From Hericium rajendrae (taxonomy: Eukaryota; Basidiomycota; Agaricomycetes; Russulales; Hericiaceae), in contig CM065883.1 of the NCBI GenBank assembly GCA_033439255.1, positions 434,001 to 498,000 of the forward strand: a stretch of DNA of 64,000 bases, given 5' to 3'. Numbering within the stretch: the stretch's first letter is position 1; each line of letters begins with the position of its first letter. Both the position numbers and the translations under genes were made by a program. Positions 10,806-21,951 of this stretch are shown one piece after another. Under the pieces are notes generated by a model. That model saw nothing but the letters and a program-made list of their open reading frames with translations. It made no database searches and had not been told where the DNA came from.

Positions 10806-10835
10806 GGGGGAGGCAAGGGGAGGGGGGAAGGGGGG
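10806..10835 (+). other. G-quadruplex candidate
   Basis: Four runs of four to six G (10806-10810, 10817-10820, 10822-10827, 10830-10835) are separated by loops of 1-6 nt, which satisfies the usual G-quadruplex pattern on the plus strand. It sits in gene-poor DNA. Confidence 0.5.
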
Positions 10836-11841
10836 TGATAGTTGACATGCAGTTGACGTGGGCCGCGGCTTGACCTCCAACGCTGCACGGCGCGCCTATA
10901 GGGTCGTGAATACTTTGCCTGATATGTCCAGGTCCAGAACGCATAGATGAACGCACAGCTCGCGTTTCTTCGGCTGCCGTTGAGTTGAATAATCTGATGC
11001 AGTCTTCCCGTGGGAGCCGTACGCGATCATTATGGCGAGGAAGAACACGCAACGCGCAGCAAGCGCAAGACAGAGGTTTTACCCCTGGTCCCCTTCCGAG
11101 GGTATGGATTCATGGAATGTACCATGATGGAACGGTTCGTGGCGGCAATCGGAAGTCACAGATGGGTAAATTGTGTGTCCCATGAAACGTCTCCAGTCTC
11201 CATAGGCGATGAGACCTGGATTGCAGAGGGAAGGTACGACGGCTGTGTAATACATGCGGTGTTCTGCACGGCAAGAAGGCTGAAAATACCCGGCCAATAT
11301 TCGCATATCAAGCACGAGCTCCTGGACACAGACCAAGCGCGTCAATCGCCCATACGACGTGAAGTGGAAACGGGAGTCCAACTTGGAGATTGAAGATAAA
11401 TTCGGGGCTCCGTCAGACGTATGGGACATGTCCCTCGGCTTTCGGACTCCAAACTGAAGCGTAAAACTAGCCGTGACGCCGACCGCGACCAAATATTGAT
11501 GTGTCCTTGACAGTTTGACCATTAATTGCCGTAACCCTCTGGATGTGTCCTTCAAAACAATATGTAAAAAACAAAGGCCGTCCCATTTACATGCCTGCGC
11601 AATGAAGTGTGAAGTGAGAAGTGTGAAGCATGGGCCATAGAGCCTCGGAAACGCCGGACACAGCAAAGCGCAGTCTCTCAACAATAGCCTGAGGGACCCA
11701 ACAGGCTATGGCAATGTTCACTGAATAAAGAAGACTGATAGAATGATAGAAGCAAGATTCATTTGAGCAAAAGATAAGGCCGTGCAACGCTGAACAGTGA
11801 TGCCAACGCCGCCTGCGGGCGCATAAGGGATCCTGCGAATA

Positions 11842-12337
11842 TCATGCCTTCGGTGCCCAGAGGTCGTAAAGCTCCTTATCTGCTGGATCGAAACATGTGA
11901 CAAGGGTGGGGTCAGCGCGGATCGTCATTTTCTGCACGGGCGCTGCTCCCATGAGGCTCACGGAGCCAAAAGGCCGGGAGACACCCAGCCGGTCCGCAAA
12001 TGAACCTGATGCAGAAAATGTCGAGGCAGTAGGAGATATATTCGTCGAGAGTTCGTGCTGTGATGCGTTCGAAACTCGGATTAGAAAAATGAACGCGTTA
12101 AGGGAGCTCGATATGCGCACCTCTTCATCCGCACGAGTAGGGCTCGCAAAAGCTCTACGGTTTCGGAGACTGAGAGGGGTGGTTGCGGGCGTATTGGGGT
12201 TTGGACTATTCCTTCTACCCGAACCTAGTCATATAGAAAGTATTATCCGCGCGGGAAGTCAGTAGCATGAATTAGTGGCTGATCAGCAGGGAAGGCACGT
12301 ATCGCTTACCTATGGGAGAGCTAGCTGGATCATTCAT
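11842..12337 (-). CDS. Small conserved-looking protein of unknown function (115 aa)
   Basis: Three exons joined at good sites: 12310-12337, 12121-12224 and 11842-12057, with introns 12225-12309 and 12058-12120. Phases fit exactly and give 115 aa starting MNDPASSPIGSGRRNSPNPN. The N-terminal half is rich in Ser, Pro, Asn and Thr (NTPATTPLSLRNRRAF), the C-terminal half ends with TLVTCFDPADKELYDLWAPK plus a final Ala. This tail looks like a conserved short motif, reminiscent of small kinetochore or spindle subunits such as DASH proteins, but I cannot assign it. The sequence just before the ATG ends in CTCCAG, so a 5' UTR intron is possible. No membrane segment is visible. Confidence 0.5.
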
Positions 12338-13037
12338 CTGGAGATGTTAAGAAACTCAAATTCAGCAAAGCAAAAAATAGCATGCGCAGGTTGGATTACC
12401 TTGTGAAGGAAGAAAATCAAGGCCCAACGTCGTGGCCAACAGAACTCTGGTCTGACATGATGACAGGTCGGTCTTGCCGCGATGCACAGCTGACCGATAC
12501 GATACAGCCTTGTGACTGCGGCCAATCGGTAAGCATAATTCGGTAGATAGTCAGTATAAAGTGTAATGGGTGCCGTTTTTCTTTTTTTCGAATAAACATG
12601 TTATACATACCTTGAATATTCTGTCTGATTTTCTCGTTATGTTTTATCACTGAATACTGTCTACAAAGTGAGGAAATAATGAAATCAAAAATATGGTTTT
12701 CCGGCGATATGGCAAGCCTTTGTACGAGTCCGCAGTAGGTTGCAAGGCAGTAGAGTCATACAATGTCGACCGGCAAGCCTGGCCACCAAGATGACCCTTG
12801 GGAAGGATGGCCAGGTTGCCGGCCCTTGGGAAGGATTATGGACATTGGCAATCCACATTGTATGATTATAATGCCCGAGACGAACCTTGAGGTGGCGCTT
12901 GATCGTGACACGCGTGTGGCAAAGACGCGTCGATGTGTGACGTTACGCGCCGTACAAGGGTCACATCTACGCGCTCCAAGTCTGTCTTGCCGCCTCTTTC
13001 TTCTTTCTTCATTCATCCACTCCTCTCATATCCGACC
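12338..13037. other. Divergent intergenic region before VID27
   Basis: The region lies between the small minus-strand gene and VID27. It holds a nested inverted repeat (12757-12864, separate entry). I see no coding exon with support. Confidence 0.45.
12757..12864. repeat. Nested inverted repeat upstream of VID27
   Basis: Outer arms CATACAATGT (12757-12766) and ACATTGTATG (12855-12864) are perfect reverse complements. Inside them, 12770-12785 and 12808-12822 form a second near-perfect stem (CCGGCAAGCCTGGCCA against TGGCCAGGTTGCCGG, one bulged base). CCCTTGGGAAGGAT also occurs twice in direct orientation, in the inner loop and just after the inner stem. No terminal target-site duplication is evident. 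Confidence 0.6.
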
Positions 13038-15967
13038 ATGAACATCTTTAAGAGTCGTGCGTATCAAAATATTTTCATGTCACAATAAATAACTTCCTCT
13101 TCCATTCAGTGCTCGGCAAAGTCTGGCGTGCGTATCCCCTAACCTCAAGACGACTCTAACAGCTGATATGGCTTTCTCTGGTAGACGATCCGAACGCCAC
13201 GGAAGTCGTCCAGATTCCATCGGGACAACTCTATCTTGTGCGACCCGGGAACATCAGATCATCTAGGGAATGCATGTTCGTCGTGTCTCCATGCGATCTG
13301 TTTAGTTCTTTGCCAATTTTTGTTTCAGCTATAATGATGCGATGGCCACCGTCCGTCGCGTACCCTCCGTTGAACACAATTTCCAGCTTGTAATCACTAG
13401 AGTCTACGAGGATGGCGATCTGGAGCTTCTCGAAGACGAAGACGAAAGTAAGCCTTTCCGTTTGTTCCTAATGAAGTAACTGATCCCAAGCCTTAGCGGA
13501 CGAGGAGCGAACGTTCCTGATAAGTGAAGAACTGGAGTTCAGACCGAGCCAAACAGCAGAAGGCGAACCCACCTTTGTTTGGCGCGACTTGCAAGGCGAC
13601 GTGGACGAGTTCTATGAGTTCGTTGCCTCTGGTGCCAACGGGCCTACTCGTGCTTTCTTCGAGACGTGCATGTACCGGGCGATGTATGAGCGCAAGTACA
13701 GGCGCAGTGCAGACAACACCCAGGATGATGACTTAGCAGAGTTCATGTGGAAGTCAGTACGCTCAATTTTGATTTGTTATCATACGGCTGACGAGGTGTT
13801 GCACCACAGGCCACCACAGCCGAAGACAAAGGTGAAGGCAGCGGGCAAGAAGAAGACGTCTTCAAAAGATGATGAGTCTCTCGCACAGGCGATGAGGTCG
13901 ATGGCAGTCAACTCGCAGGAAGGCTCGTCGTTGATAAACGTACCGTCTTCCAGTCCAATCAACGAATCTGAGCCTCGCAAATCCACGATTAGCGCATCTG
14001 CCCCCGACCCCACTTTTGAGACGTTGGTTGAAGAACAAGCCGGTCTCTTCCTGTGGGAAAGGGAGGAAAGAAACTTCATTGGACAAGATGTTGTAAACGC
14101 TAGGATTGTCGAGCGCAAGGGTGGACGTTTTGACTATTGGCTGACTGCCTCAAACGATGAAGGGCAACTACTTGCACACAGAATCTCCTCGAGCATGAAT
14201 CCACGCTTCACTGCGTCTTCGTGGTCGTTCACCTGGAATTATATTGGAGGAAGCGGGATGCAAAGTAGCTGGTGCCTTACGTTTGAAGCGCAGGATGCAT
14301 ACGACACATTCCAGGCGGAACTCACGAAGCGAACCTGGGAGACTCTGCATCAAGTTCCATGGGCTAAAGCCAAGGTACGTTGTCAAGAGTTACGGCTGAT
14401 TGACGTTTCTGGAATTACTAATCGCGCATCTCCATAGCTTGACGAGCAGCGATATGTTATGAGCTCCACGTTTGAGAATGATGTGGATATGAAGGACGCC
14501 GAGGACAGTGAAGACGAAGAAGAGGCTGTAGAAGAAGTGCTGGAAGGTGAGCTCTGCGACAGTCGCTGGTAATCTTCATACTGATCAGTCACAGAGCTAA
14601 GCGAAAGCGAGGGGAGGCCGAAGAGGAGGACGAGCTACCCGCAACATTCAAACAAGGCAGGAACTCACAACTCACAGTCGGATATAAAGGTGATCGTTCC
14701 TATGTTGTGCGGGGTAACAACATCGGTGTCTTCCGTCATACGAGAGATGATGTGAAGTACTACGCTACCATCAGCAAACTGGCCGACTTGAAGGGCAAAG
14801 AGTTCGCCCCGAAAGATGTTCGTTTATTTTTGTTGATCTGTTTTGATGTTCTGCATCTGAGACATCTTTCCTACAGGTCATGTTACACGATCAAGATACG
14901 AAAATGGTCGTTATGAATCCTAGCAATCCCAATTCGCTCTACGCAATGGACATTGAACGTGGCAAGATCATCGAGGAGTGGAAGATCTCCGAGAGTATCC
15001 CCATCAGCCACATGGCGCCAGAGTCGAAGTTTGCACAGACAACGCGAGAGCAAACTCTGGTCGGAACTTCACACAATGCACTCTTCCGCGTTGATCCTCG
15101 TGTCTCTGGAAACAAGATGGTTGACAGCCAATACAAGCAATATGTTTCCAACAACAAAGTTCTCCGGTGTCACCACCACTCAATCCGGTAAACTTGCTGT
15201 GGCGAGCGAGAAGGGCGACATCCGGTTGTTCGATGCGATCGGCAAAAACGCGAAGACCGCGCTGCACCCGCTTGGCGATCCTATCCTCGGCATCGATGTC
15301 ACATCGGATGGCAGATGGATCGTGGCTACCACGAAGACGTATTTGCTTGTGATCGACACGCTCATCGGGCAAGGAGATATGCTGGGAGCTTAGGTTTCGA
15401 CAGGAGTTTCCCAGCAGATGCGAAACCCAGCCCAAGAGACTGCAACTTCGACCTGAGCACGTCGCCTACATGAACCACGGCATAGCATTCTCACCTGCTA
15501 GGCGAGTCTCATCAGAATTGGCACCGCATTTAGACTAATGTTATATGTGCAGATTCAACATGGGCGAAGGCCAAGAAGAGAACGCCATCGTAACGTCAAC
15601 TGGTCAATATGTCATTGCGTGGGACTTTGGTAAAGTGAAGAAGGGCCAAATGGATAAATATGAAATCAAGAAGTACGTGTCATGATCATTCGATTTATCG
15701 AACTTTTCTGACACCTTCACTTCCTCAGATATGAGGACCTCGTAGTCCAAGATAATTTCAGATTCGGGGACGACAAGGAGATTGTGAGCAAAGTTTCCTG
15801 AATAAGTCTCATGGCGTCAGGGCTGACCGTCTATCTAGATTGTCGCTTTGCAGAACAACGTCCTGTCGGTCAACAAGAAGAGCCTGAGGAGGCCGACGAG
15901 GACGTCGCTTGCTCCCGACATGGCGGGGCTGAAGAGCAAATCTGGCGTTGTCAATTCCCCGTACTAG
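13038..15967 (+). CDS. VID27: VID27 family protein (vacuolar import and degradation)
   Basis: Exons: 13038-13056, 13110-13127, 13185-13275, 13329-13447, 13497-13752, 13810-14374, 14438-14546, 14597-14817, 14877-15501, 15553-15672, 15729-15783, 15839-15967. The protein of about 775 aa begins MNIFKSLLGKVWHDPNATEV. An acidic linker (DMKDAEDSEDEEEA) separates the PH-like N-terminal region from the C-terminal WD40-like region (VGYKGDRSYVVRGNNIGVFR; VTSDGRWIVATTKTYLLVID; SFPADAKPSPRRL). Yeast Vid27 is linked to vacuolar degradation of fructose-1,6-bisphosphatase; molecular role unclear. The ninth exon needs three one-base corrections: an extra A near 15156, and one missing base each near 15370 and 15436. 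The intron 15502-15552 has a GC donor (GCGAGT). Exons one and two are only 19 and 18 nt. Confidence 0.9.
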
Positions 15968-16495
15968 ACAACCGTGACGACGACGCTTCTGTAATGACTA
16001 TTCGGCCCTCGAATTGTGGCTGTATTTCTTTCTTCCTCGGTTTCTTTATGATTCCTCGTGTTTTCATCTCCGTCTTATTTCTTGAGTGTTTGTATACGTA
16101 TGCGAGAAGGAACATCTGTATAAGTACGTACATACCGTCGACTTACGATATCCGGTTTCTGCTGTTTTCTAGTCATATCCATATACAATGTATCGTCCTT
16201 GCTTCAATGTGATACCGGTGTGAAATCATTAAGGATATCACGCGAGCTACGAGATTGGCATGAAGGGGCTCCGCTCACCTTTTAAAGACGATATTCTTTG
16301 GGAGTCGCCGTATGGGATACGGGCCGACTTCTAAGGAGAAAGAGCGGCTAACTATGTATAGAGTTTCATATTGCCATGCGGATCTTTAACTCTAGATAGG
16401 GTCAACATTAGTAGAGGGCGATGTATCCTTCCTCGTCCCCGTGTCCTCTTCCAAGGACGTTTGTGAACCCAACTCACGCATAATTTTCAACTGTC
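15968..16495. other. Intergenic between VID27 and the next plus-strand gene
   Basis: T-rich 3' flank of VID27 followed by promoter-like DNA. No coding stretch or repeat of note. Confidence 0.4.
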
Positions 16496-17223
16496 ATGGG
16501 CGAAACAGGGCCATACATTGATCTTACACCCGACGACCTTCCAGAGTGGGCGAATATCCTCGAAATACCGCATATGTCTGCGGATAAATCGGAGGCGGCC
16601 TACGCTAGGGCACGCGAGTTTATCTTGGATAAGAAGAGGTCAATGGAAAGCGAATTTGGGTGGGCTGCAGAAATTTCGACAATAGTGAGCCATATGGAGA
16701 CACAGTATATTGCGCACTGCAGGGCAGCTGACACCTGTTCCTTCAAATTCAGGATCTCTTTCGAATTACCGGCCCCGCTGGAGAGCACTTCGCACTCCCG
16801 ATGCAGTTCGGCGCACTGCTGGATCTAACGCAGAGGACCATTTGGGAGCGCGAGTTAAGCATTTGGTCGAGACTGTTTCATGCCAAAAGACCCTACGAAA
16901 TTCTCGATGCCTATATTGAGGGACCCACCCCTCTGTGCGACATCCTTCATCTCTTGCAGACGATTGCACCGGGAATCCTGATCATCGCGCGAGTGGATGA
17001 CATCGACGATCGTGGAGAATCGTATACGGCGCGTGCGCTCCCCAGTGTCACTTGGATGGAGGCCAACAAGGCTGTTCTTGAGCGTGTGTTAGGCAGTCCA
17101 GAGAGATTCGAGAGATTGTCGGATCAGCTGACCGGCTACAGACGCAGATGGTCAACAGCTATCGCGACGATAGTTCAAATCCTGACGATTACTATACCAC
17201 AAGATGGGGACTTCAACAGTTGA
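16496..17223 (+). CDS. Hypothetical protein (219 aa)
   Basis: Two exons, 16496-16684 and 16753-17223, joined by an intron with GTGAGC donor and TTCAG acceptor in phase 0. The product starts MGETGPYIDLTPDDLPEWAN. The join STI/DLFRITGPAGEHFALPMQ makes one continuous open frame, which supports the splice. The sequence looks soluble and mainly helical (REFILDKKRSMESEFGW; RTIWERELSIWSRLFHAKR), with a hydrophobic core stretch PGILIIARVDDIDD. I do not recognise a family. It is flanked by VID27 upstream and AP-1 sigma 800 bp downstream, all on the plus strand, with no sign of functional linkage. It could be a lineage-specific fungal gene. Confidence 0.5.
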
Positions 17224-18038
17224 AGGATTATACCGCCTGTGACTCTCAATGCGGGTATTGTGGTACCTGTGAATATTGACAGGTAGGGACATTTCACGGG
17301 TTCGAATGGATTGCCCATATCTTCATCGTTGTATTTTGCAGAGCGTCGCCCGCAAGAAATGGCATCGGGAACGAAGCGCTACACCCACGCGGTTATATGA
17401 ATTAAATGACTTTTTCTGTGGGTAATGACGAGTTCGGTGGTGACTTGTAGAGGTTCGCGATGGTTGTCGGCATCTGAGAGGTATTTTGCGATTCGAAGTA
17501 TTCGACGCGGATAACAGACACAGTCGAGGGACAATGCGGATCATGGCGAAGAAGTTTCTGAAGATGCATTACTAACCCCCTTTCTATAACTGCATGATCA
17601 CTGCAAAGTTACAGATGCTTGACTCGCTGGACGTTAAGTATTTTTGTGAGATTCACCACTAGTCTCTAGGTTCACCACGACGTCGAGTTAAAAAGATAGT
17701 TGCATCGACAACGAGGCGCCTGGCCTTGAGTTCGAACTAAGTAGCTTTCAGTTTGACTGGAGTTGTCAAGGCGAGAAACTGGCTGTGGTTGTTTTTGGGC
17801 TGCAAATGTCAGAGGCTGTCGCAATATTGCCTCCAAGCTTGAACCAAGCACAGGCCATCGCGGGCGTGGCAGTATGAGCGCTAATGCGCCGACTAGCCGG
17901 GCCGGGTCGCCATCGCCATTTCGCTCCTCGCAACTCAAGCGCCCACATCCATCGTCTCCAGACCCCACACCACCACGTTCTTGTCCTCATCCCTACCGCA
18001 TACGACCGGCCACGACCCCGCACGACATCAACCGCCCA
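17224..18038. other. Intergenic before AP-1 sigma
   Basis: About 800 bp with no supportable exon. A GGGTTCGAA string near 17300 resembles a Pol III B box, but no tRNA cloverleaf can be built around it. Confidence 0.4.
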
Positions 18039-18853
18039 ATGATCAACTACATCCTCCTCGTCTCCCGCCAAGGTACGTCCCCCGCACCCTCGCACATCAA
18101 CCCGCGCCCATCCCGCCGCAGGCAAAGTGCGCCTCGCGAAGTGGTTCTCGACGATGCCGCCGAAGCAGAAGGCCAAGATCGTGAAGGACGTCACGCAGCT
18201 CGTCCTCGCGCGCCGCACGCGCATGTGCAACTTCCTCGAGTACAAGGGTGCGTGGCCCCGCTCGCGTCTGTGGACGGGGGATCCTTAAATTAATGGGTGG
18301 CGGCGCAGATACGAAGGTGGTGTATCGGCGCTACGCATCGCTGTTCTTCGTGTGCGGGATCGGCGCGATGGATAATGAGCTCATCACGCTGGAAATTATC
18401 CATCGGTATGTCGAGGTGCTCGATCGCTACTTCGGGAATGTGAGTGCTGCCCTTCGCCGATGTGCTGCGAATGCTAAGCCCGAGTCGTCTGCATCCAGGT
18501 TTGCGAGCTGGACTTGTAAGTCTGTGGACTATACATGCATGCTGCTGACCTGACGATCCCCACGAACGCAGGATCTTCAACTTCCAAAAAGCCTACGCCG
18601 TGCGTTTGCTGATCGCTCATCCTCCTTCCGTGTCCCGCCTGACCCACAATCCCAGATCCTCGATGAACTCATTATCGCCGGTGAACTACAAGAGTCATCC
18701 AAGAAATCCGTGCTGCGCGTCGTACGCCGCCTCCGTCTCGCTCTGCCGATCGTGATTCTGAAACCATGCTCGTCTTAGGTGACGCAATCCGACAGCGTCG
18801 AGGACCAGGAGAACACGGAGGACGTGATGGCGCGCCTGGGATCGCGATCATGA
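18039..18853 (+). CDS. APS1: AP-1 clathrin adaptor complex sigma subunit
   Basis: Seven exons: 18039-18072, 18122-18247, 18309-18439, 18499-18515, 18572-18599, 18656-18721, 18779-18853. All phases fit and give 158 aa, the normal length. The sequence is diagnostic: [20 protein letters not shown], then [56 protein letters not shown] and [17 protein letters not shown]. Sigma is the small subunit of the heterotetrameric AP-1 complex that sorts cargo into clathrin vesicles at the trans-Golgi network and endosomes. The match to sigma-1 rather than sigma-2 or -3 rests on the [12 protein letters not shown] and [12 protein letters not shown] segments. The fourth exon is only 17 nt. The frame needs no correction. 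It is convergent with REX3. Confidence 0.93.
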
Positions 18854-19342
18854 TCTCCGGCCATGATTCCCCCCACTGTCCGGCCAATTTCGCTCTCATG
18901 AGGCAGCATTGGATTGCTTTTTGATCATATCGTAATGGCCTTTGAGTCAGGCCTGCGGACATTGCACCAGGCGCCGTCTCATAAATTTTACCCATCCTGT
19001 GTCTGTTGTCTGTATCACCACGAATCTCCGAGGATAGATGCCTTCCTGACCCACTCTGCACCGATAATTGTTTTCTGGCTGGATTATCCCAAAGGAACAG
19101 ATCATTGATTCAATTGAATCAATACTCCTTCACCAAGGAACCAAGGACAGAACATGAAAGACGAACAATCCATTATCATTGACGATAATCAGAATCAGGA
19201 AAGCATGTGGGTCGTATGTATGCGAATGCAAAGCGTAAATGATGGGGACATGATTGCATGAAGACAAAACAAAGATGTGCAAGAACACGAAAGGATATGA
19301 TATCCGATACACACAAAATAGGCACGAGCAGTACAATCCGCG
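18854..19342. other. Convergent intergenic region with a 20-bp palindrome
   Basis: The region lies between the 3' ends of AP-1 sigma (+) and REX3 (-). ATTGATTCAATTGAATCAAT at 19104-19123 is a perfect palindrome. Nothing else stands out. Confidence 0.45.
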
Positions 19343-21680
19343 TTACCGCAGCCAGCTCACCCCCGCCGCCGCCTCCCGTTTCCCCATCTGCACTTGTGTC
19401 GGTGCAGGCGGCGGCGGCGGCAGAAGGGCGCGCGGAGGGGTCGTGGACCCGTTGTTCGCGCCCTGCGCCACAGCGCCGAAATCCGGCTTGCGCTTCCCGT
19501 GCGCGACGCACCACTTCACGAGATCGAGCGTCGCGAGCGAGTCCTCGACCGACGAGTGGCCCGTGATGCCATCGCCCATCTGGATCGCGCGCCCGAGGTG
19601 TTCCTTCGCGCTGTCCGCCATCAGTTCAGCGCGCCATTCCATTTGCCTGCGCGGAAAGGGAAGGGACTCACAGATCGCGCAGGGAGCGCCGCCAGACGCC
19701 GCCGCGGCCGTCGGTGCGCCCGAATATGACGGCCGTGTCGACGACGCGCGTGTGCACCATGCGCAGCGTGCGCAGGTCGTTCTCCAGTCCGTGCCCGAGG
19801 AGGACCGTGTCTTCGCTGATGAGCGCGTCGAGCGCGCGCCGGATGCCCGCGAGTGAGACGCGCGCGGACGCCGCGTACGACTCGGGCGTGAGGCCCGAGA
19901 AGCGTGAGTTGAAGTCGCTGGGACGGCACGCGGTCAGGTCGGCGATAGGAGAGAGAAGAGGCGAAGGGAGGGACGCACATGACCTCGACGCCCTCGTCCA
20001 TCTTGACGATCTCGTCGAAGACCGCCTTGCCCTCGCCGTCCACGACGGACACGCGCGCGACGCGGAAGCCGCCCGTCGTGTACACCATCTCGCAGTCGAG
20101 CGCGGCGATGTCGAGCGCCGTGTCGCGCCCGGCGGACGCGGGCCGCGTGAGCGAGAACGCGTGCCGGCGGTGCAGCGCGCGGGGCTCGCTCTCGTAGAAC
20201 ACGTGGGGCCCACGCGTGCACCCGCCGCCGTTTGCGGTTGGGCGCGAGCAGCATGTGTACAGCCGCGCGCGTTCGCCTGGGGGCCGTTTATATCGCGTCT
20301 GTGCGGGCAGGAGGGCACGCACCATTGATCATCTTCGAGAAGGGCCTGCCCCAGTGGTAGAGGCATTCTTCATCGCCTTCGCCTGCATTGACAGAGTGCA
20401 CGGCGTAGATGGTCGAGCAGCGTTCGCAGCTTTGTCGCTCGCCCACGGCGCTCGGTTTCTCGCTGCCGGGGCCCCAGGTGGGATCGACGGCGGGGACAAA
20501 CCGCAGAGCGGGAGTTCGGTAGCATCGAGGAGTAAGGGTGCTAAGTGAGCAGGTTGAAGAATGAGGTCGGTGAACGAGGTCGATATGGGTGTTGCCGGGG
20601 TTGTCGGTGAAGTGGGCGAGGTGGACGGCGATGTCTGGGCAGAGGATGGAAAGCCTCGGGGTACTGGGATGCACAGAGGGAGTGGCGGGGGCGGGGCGGG
20701 CGGCGAGGTCGCCGCTGGTGCCCACGGAGGGATGATCGAGAGAGGTTGGAGGCGGGCGGGTCTTGATGGATGCTATCGAGGATATGACGGCCTGTATGCG
20801 CGTGCCTTGGTGAACACAAACGCGGACATAGCGCATATGCAGAGACAAAGAGAAATGCGGGGTAAGGGGAAGAACGTACGTTTCGGTATGTGAACTTGGT
20901 CGTACGGGCATGAATTTCTTCTTCTTGACGCAGAGCATGTTCAGAGGCGAGGGAGGGGTGAAGGGGAGGATATCGTCGTAGAGGACAACGAAATGGTTGT
21001 ACAGGGATTTGAGCATTGTCTGTAACAACCAAAGGAGTAAGGCCGAGAGAATGAGGATCGGGATGGAGAGCAGAATTGCAAGTGATGGGGACATGAATGT
21101 GAGAAATAGGGTACAGTATAGGGAGAAAAGAACGGGAAGGGCCAATGAAGGTAGGACTAGGGAAGGGAGTGGCGAGGAAGGGGGCATTGCAAACACGTTG
21201 CGGATGAAGGAGATAATGGATATAAGGAAGACCTCGTGAATCGGACATACGTTTCGAGTTGATATCGGAACTTTGGAACGGGCAGCATTTGCCCTGATGA
21301 CTGGTACGCCGGCCTGTGTAGCAGTACATGATGATTGATGAATACGGTGCAATAGATGGGGAGAACAGGACCCTCACGGAAATCTGGGAGGGCGCCGGCA
21401 CAGCTTTCGGCCTCTGGGCTGAGCCTGTTTTGAGGAGTTTCGACGGTGGTTCGGACACATCGCGGACGGGGAAAGACGAGGACGAAGGCGGGGTGGCGAC
21501 GCGCTTGGCGGGGACAGTGGTACTGGTGCTAGCGGGACGGGCGGGGGCGGGGGCGTCGTGCGGAACGATGATGGGAGCCTCTTTGACATTGGGGTCATGG
21601 GAAAAGAGGCAGTTTGGACGAGAACATGCAGGGCCAAAGGGACATGGGATAGCCTGGAAGAGACGGAGAGAGGAAAACAT
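19343..21680 (-). CDS. REX3: RNA exonuclease 3 (DEDDh 3'-5' exonuclease)
   Basis: Exons in transcript order: 21378-21680, 21251-21313, 20880-21019, 20323-20791, 19979-20276, 19672-19917, 19343-19610. The N-terminus has a CCCH-type finger, IPCPFGPACSRPNCLFSH. Middle exons give TMLKSLYNHFVVLYDDIL, SEHALRQEEEIHARTTKFTY and SCERCSTIYAV, followed by LYTCCSRPTANGGGCTRGPH. The nuclease fold shows ALDCEMVYTTGGFRVARVSV (first acidic pair), LLGHGLENDLRTLRMVH, and ITGHSSVEDSLATLDLVKW (catalytic His and last Asp). Rex3 matures the 3' ends of MRP RNA and other small nuclear RNAs. One C seems missing in a run near 20962-20969; with it, all phases close at 595 aa. The intron 21020-21250 is 231 nt, far longer than its neighbours, and stays open in frame. 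Confidence 0.88.
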
Positions 21681-21951
21681 GTGAGGGAGGCGGTGGCCAG
21701 AAAAGGAAATGGAGGGATGCGGGGACGCGTTTGAAGAAATTGGCGCGGCCAGCTCATCTTCTCCGTCGACCGCAGCACGCACGATGACCACTCCCAGCGC
21801 AGGGGCCGCTCCTCTACTATCTCAAAAATTGTGTATGTCCATTCTTCATCAACATCTTTCGCCGCACGGCCCTGCGCAGCCTCGTCCATTGACACCTATT
21901 TCCCGTATCTTCACCAGCACTGACCCCTCACATCACCTCGCTGGTCCACTA

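Larger units (their letters stand above)
9132..11841. other. Gene-poor stretch downstream of the duplication
   Basis: To about 9985 this is the upstream flank of RTA1-like copy B. From 9986 to 11841 I see no family match on either strand. The longest open stretches (for example minus 10477-11052 and minus 11079-11684) lack convincing starts, introns or conserved motifs. A G-run cluster at 10806-10835 is listed separately. Confidence 0.45.

Noticed and set aside
10477-11684. Two open minus-strand stretches of about 190-200 codons
   Set aside because: They have no family motif, no convincing start and no supporting introns; composition looks non-coding.
17240-17320. Possible tRNA near a GGGTTCGAA string
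   Set aside because: The T-arm stems do not pair and no acceptor stem or A box can be built around it.
19254-20548. Long plus-strand open frames opposite REX3
   Set aside because: They are antisense shadows of GC-rich REX3 exons; the minus-strand reading carries the nuclease motifs.
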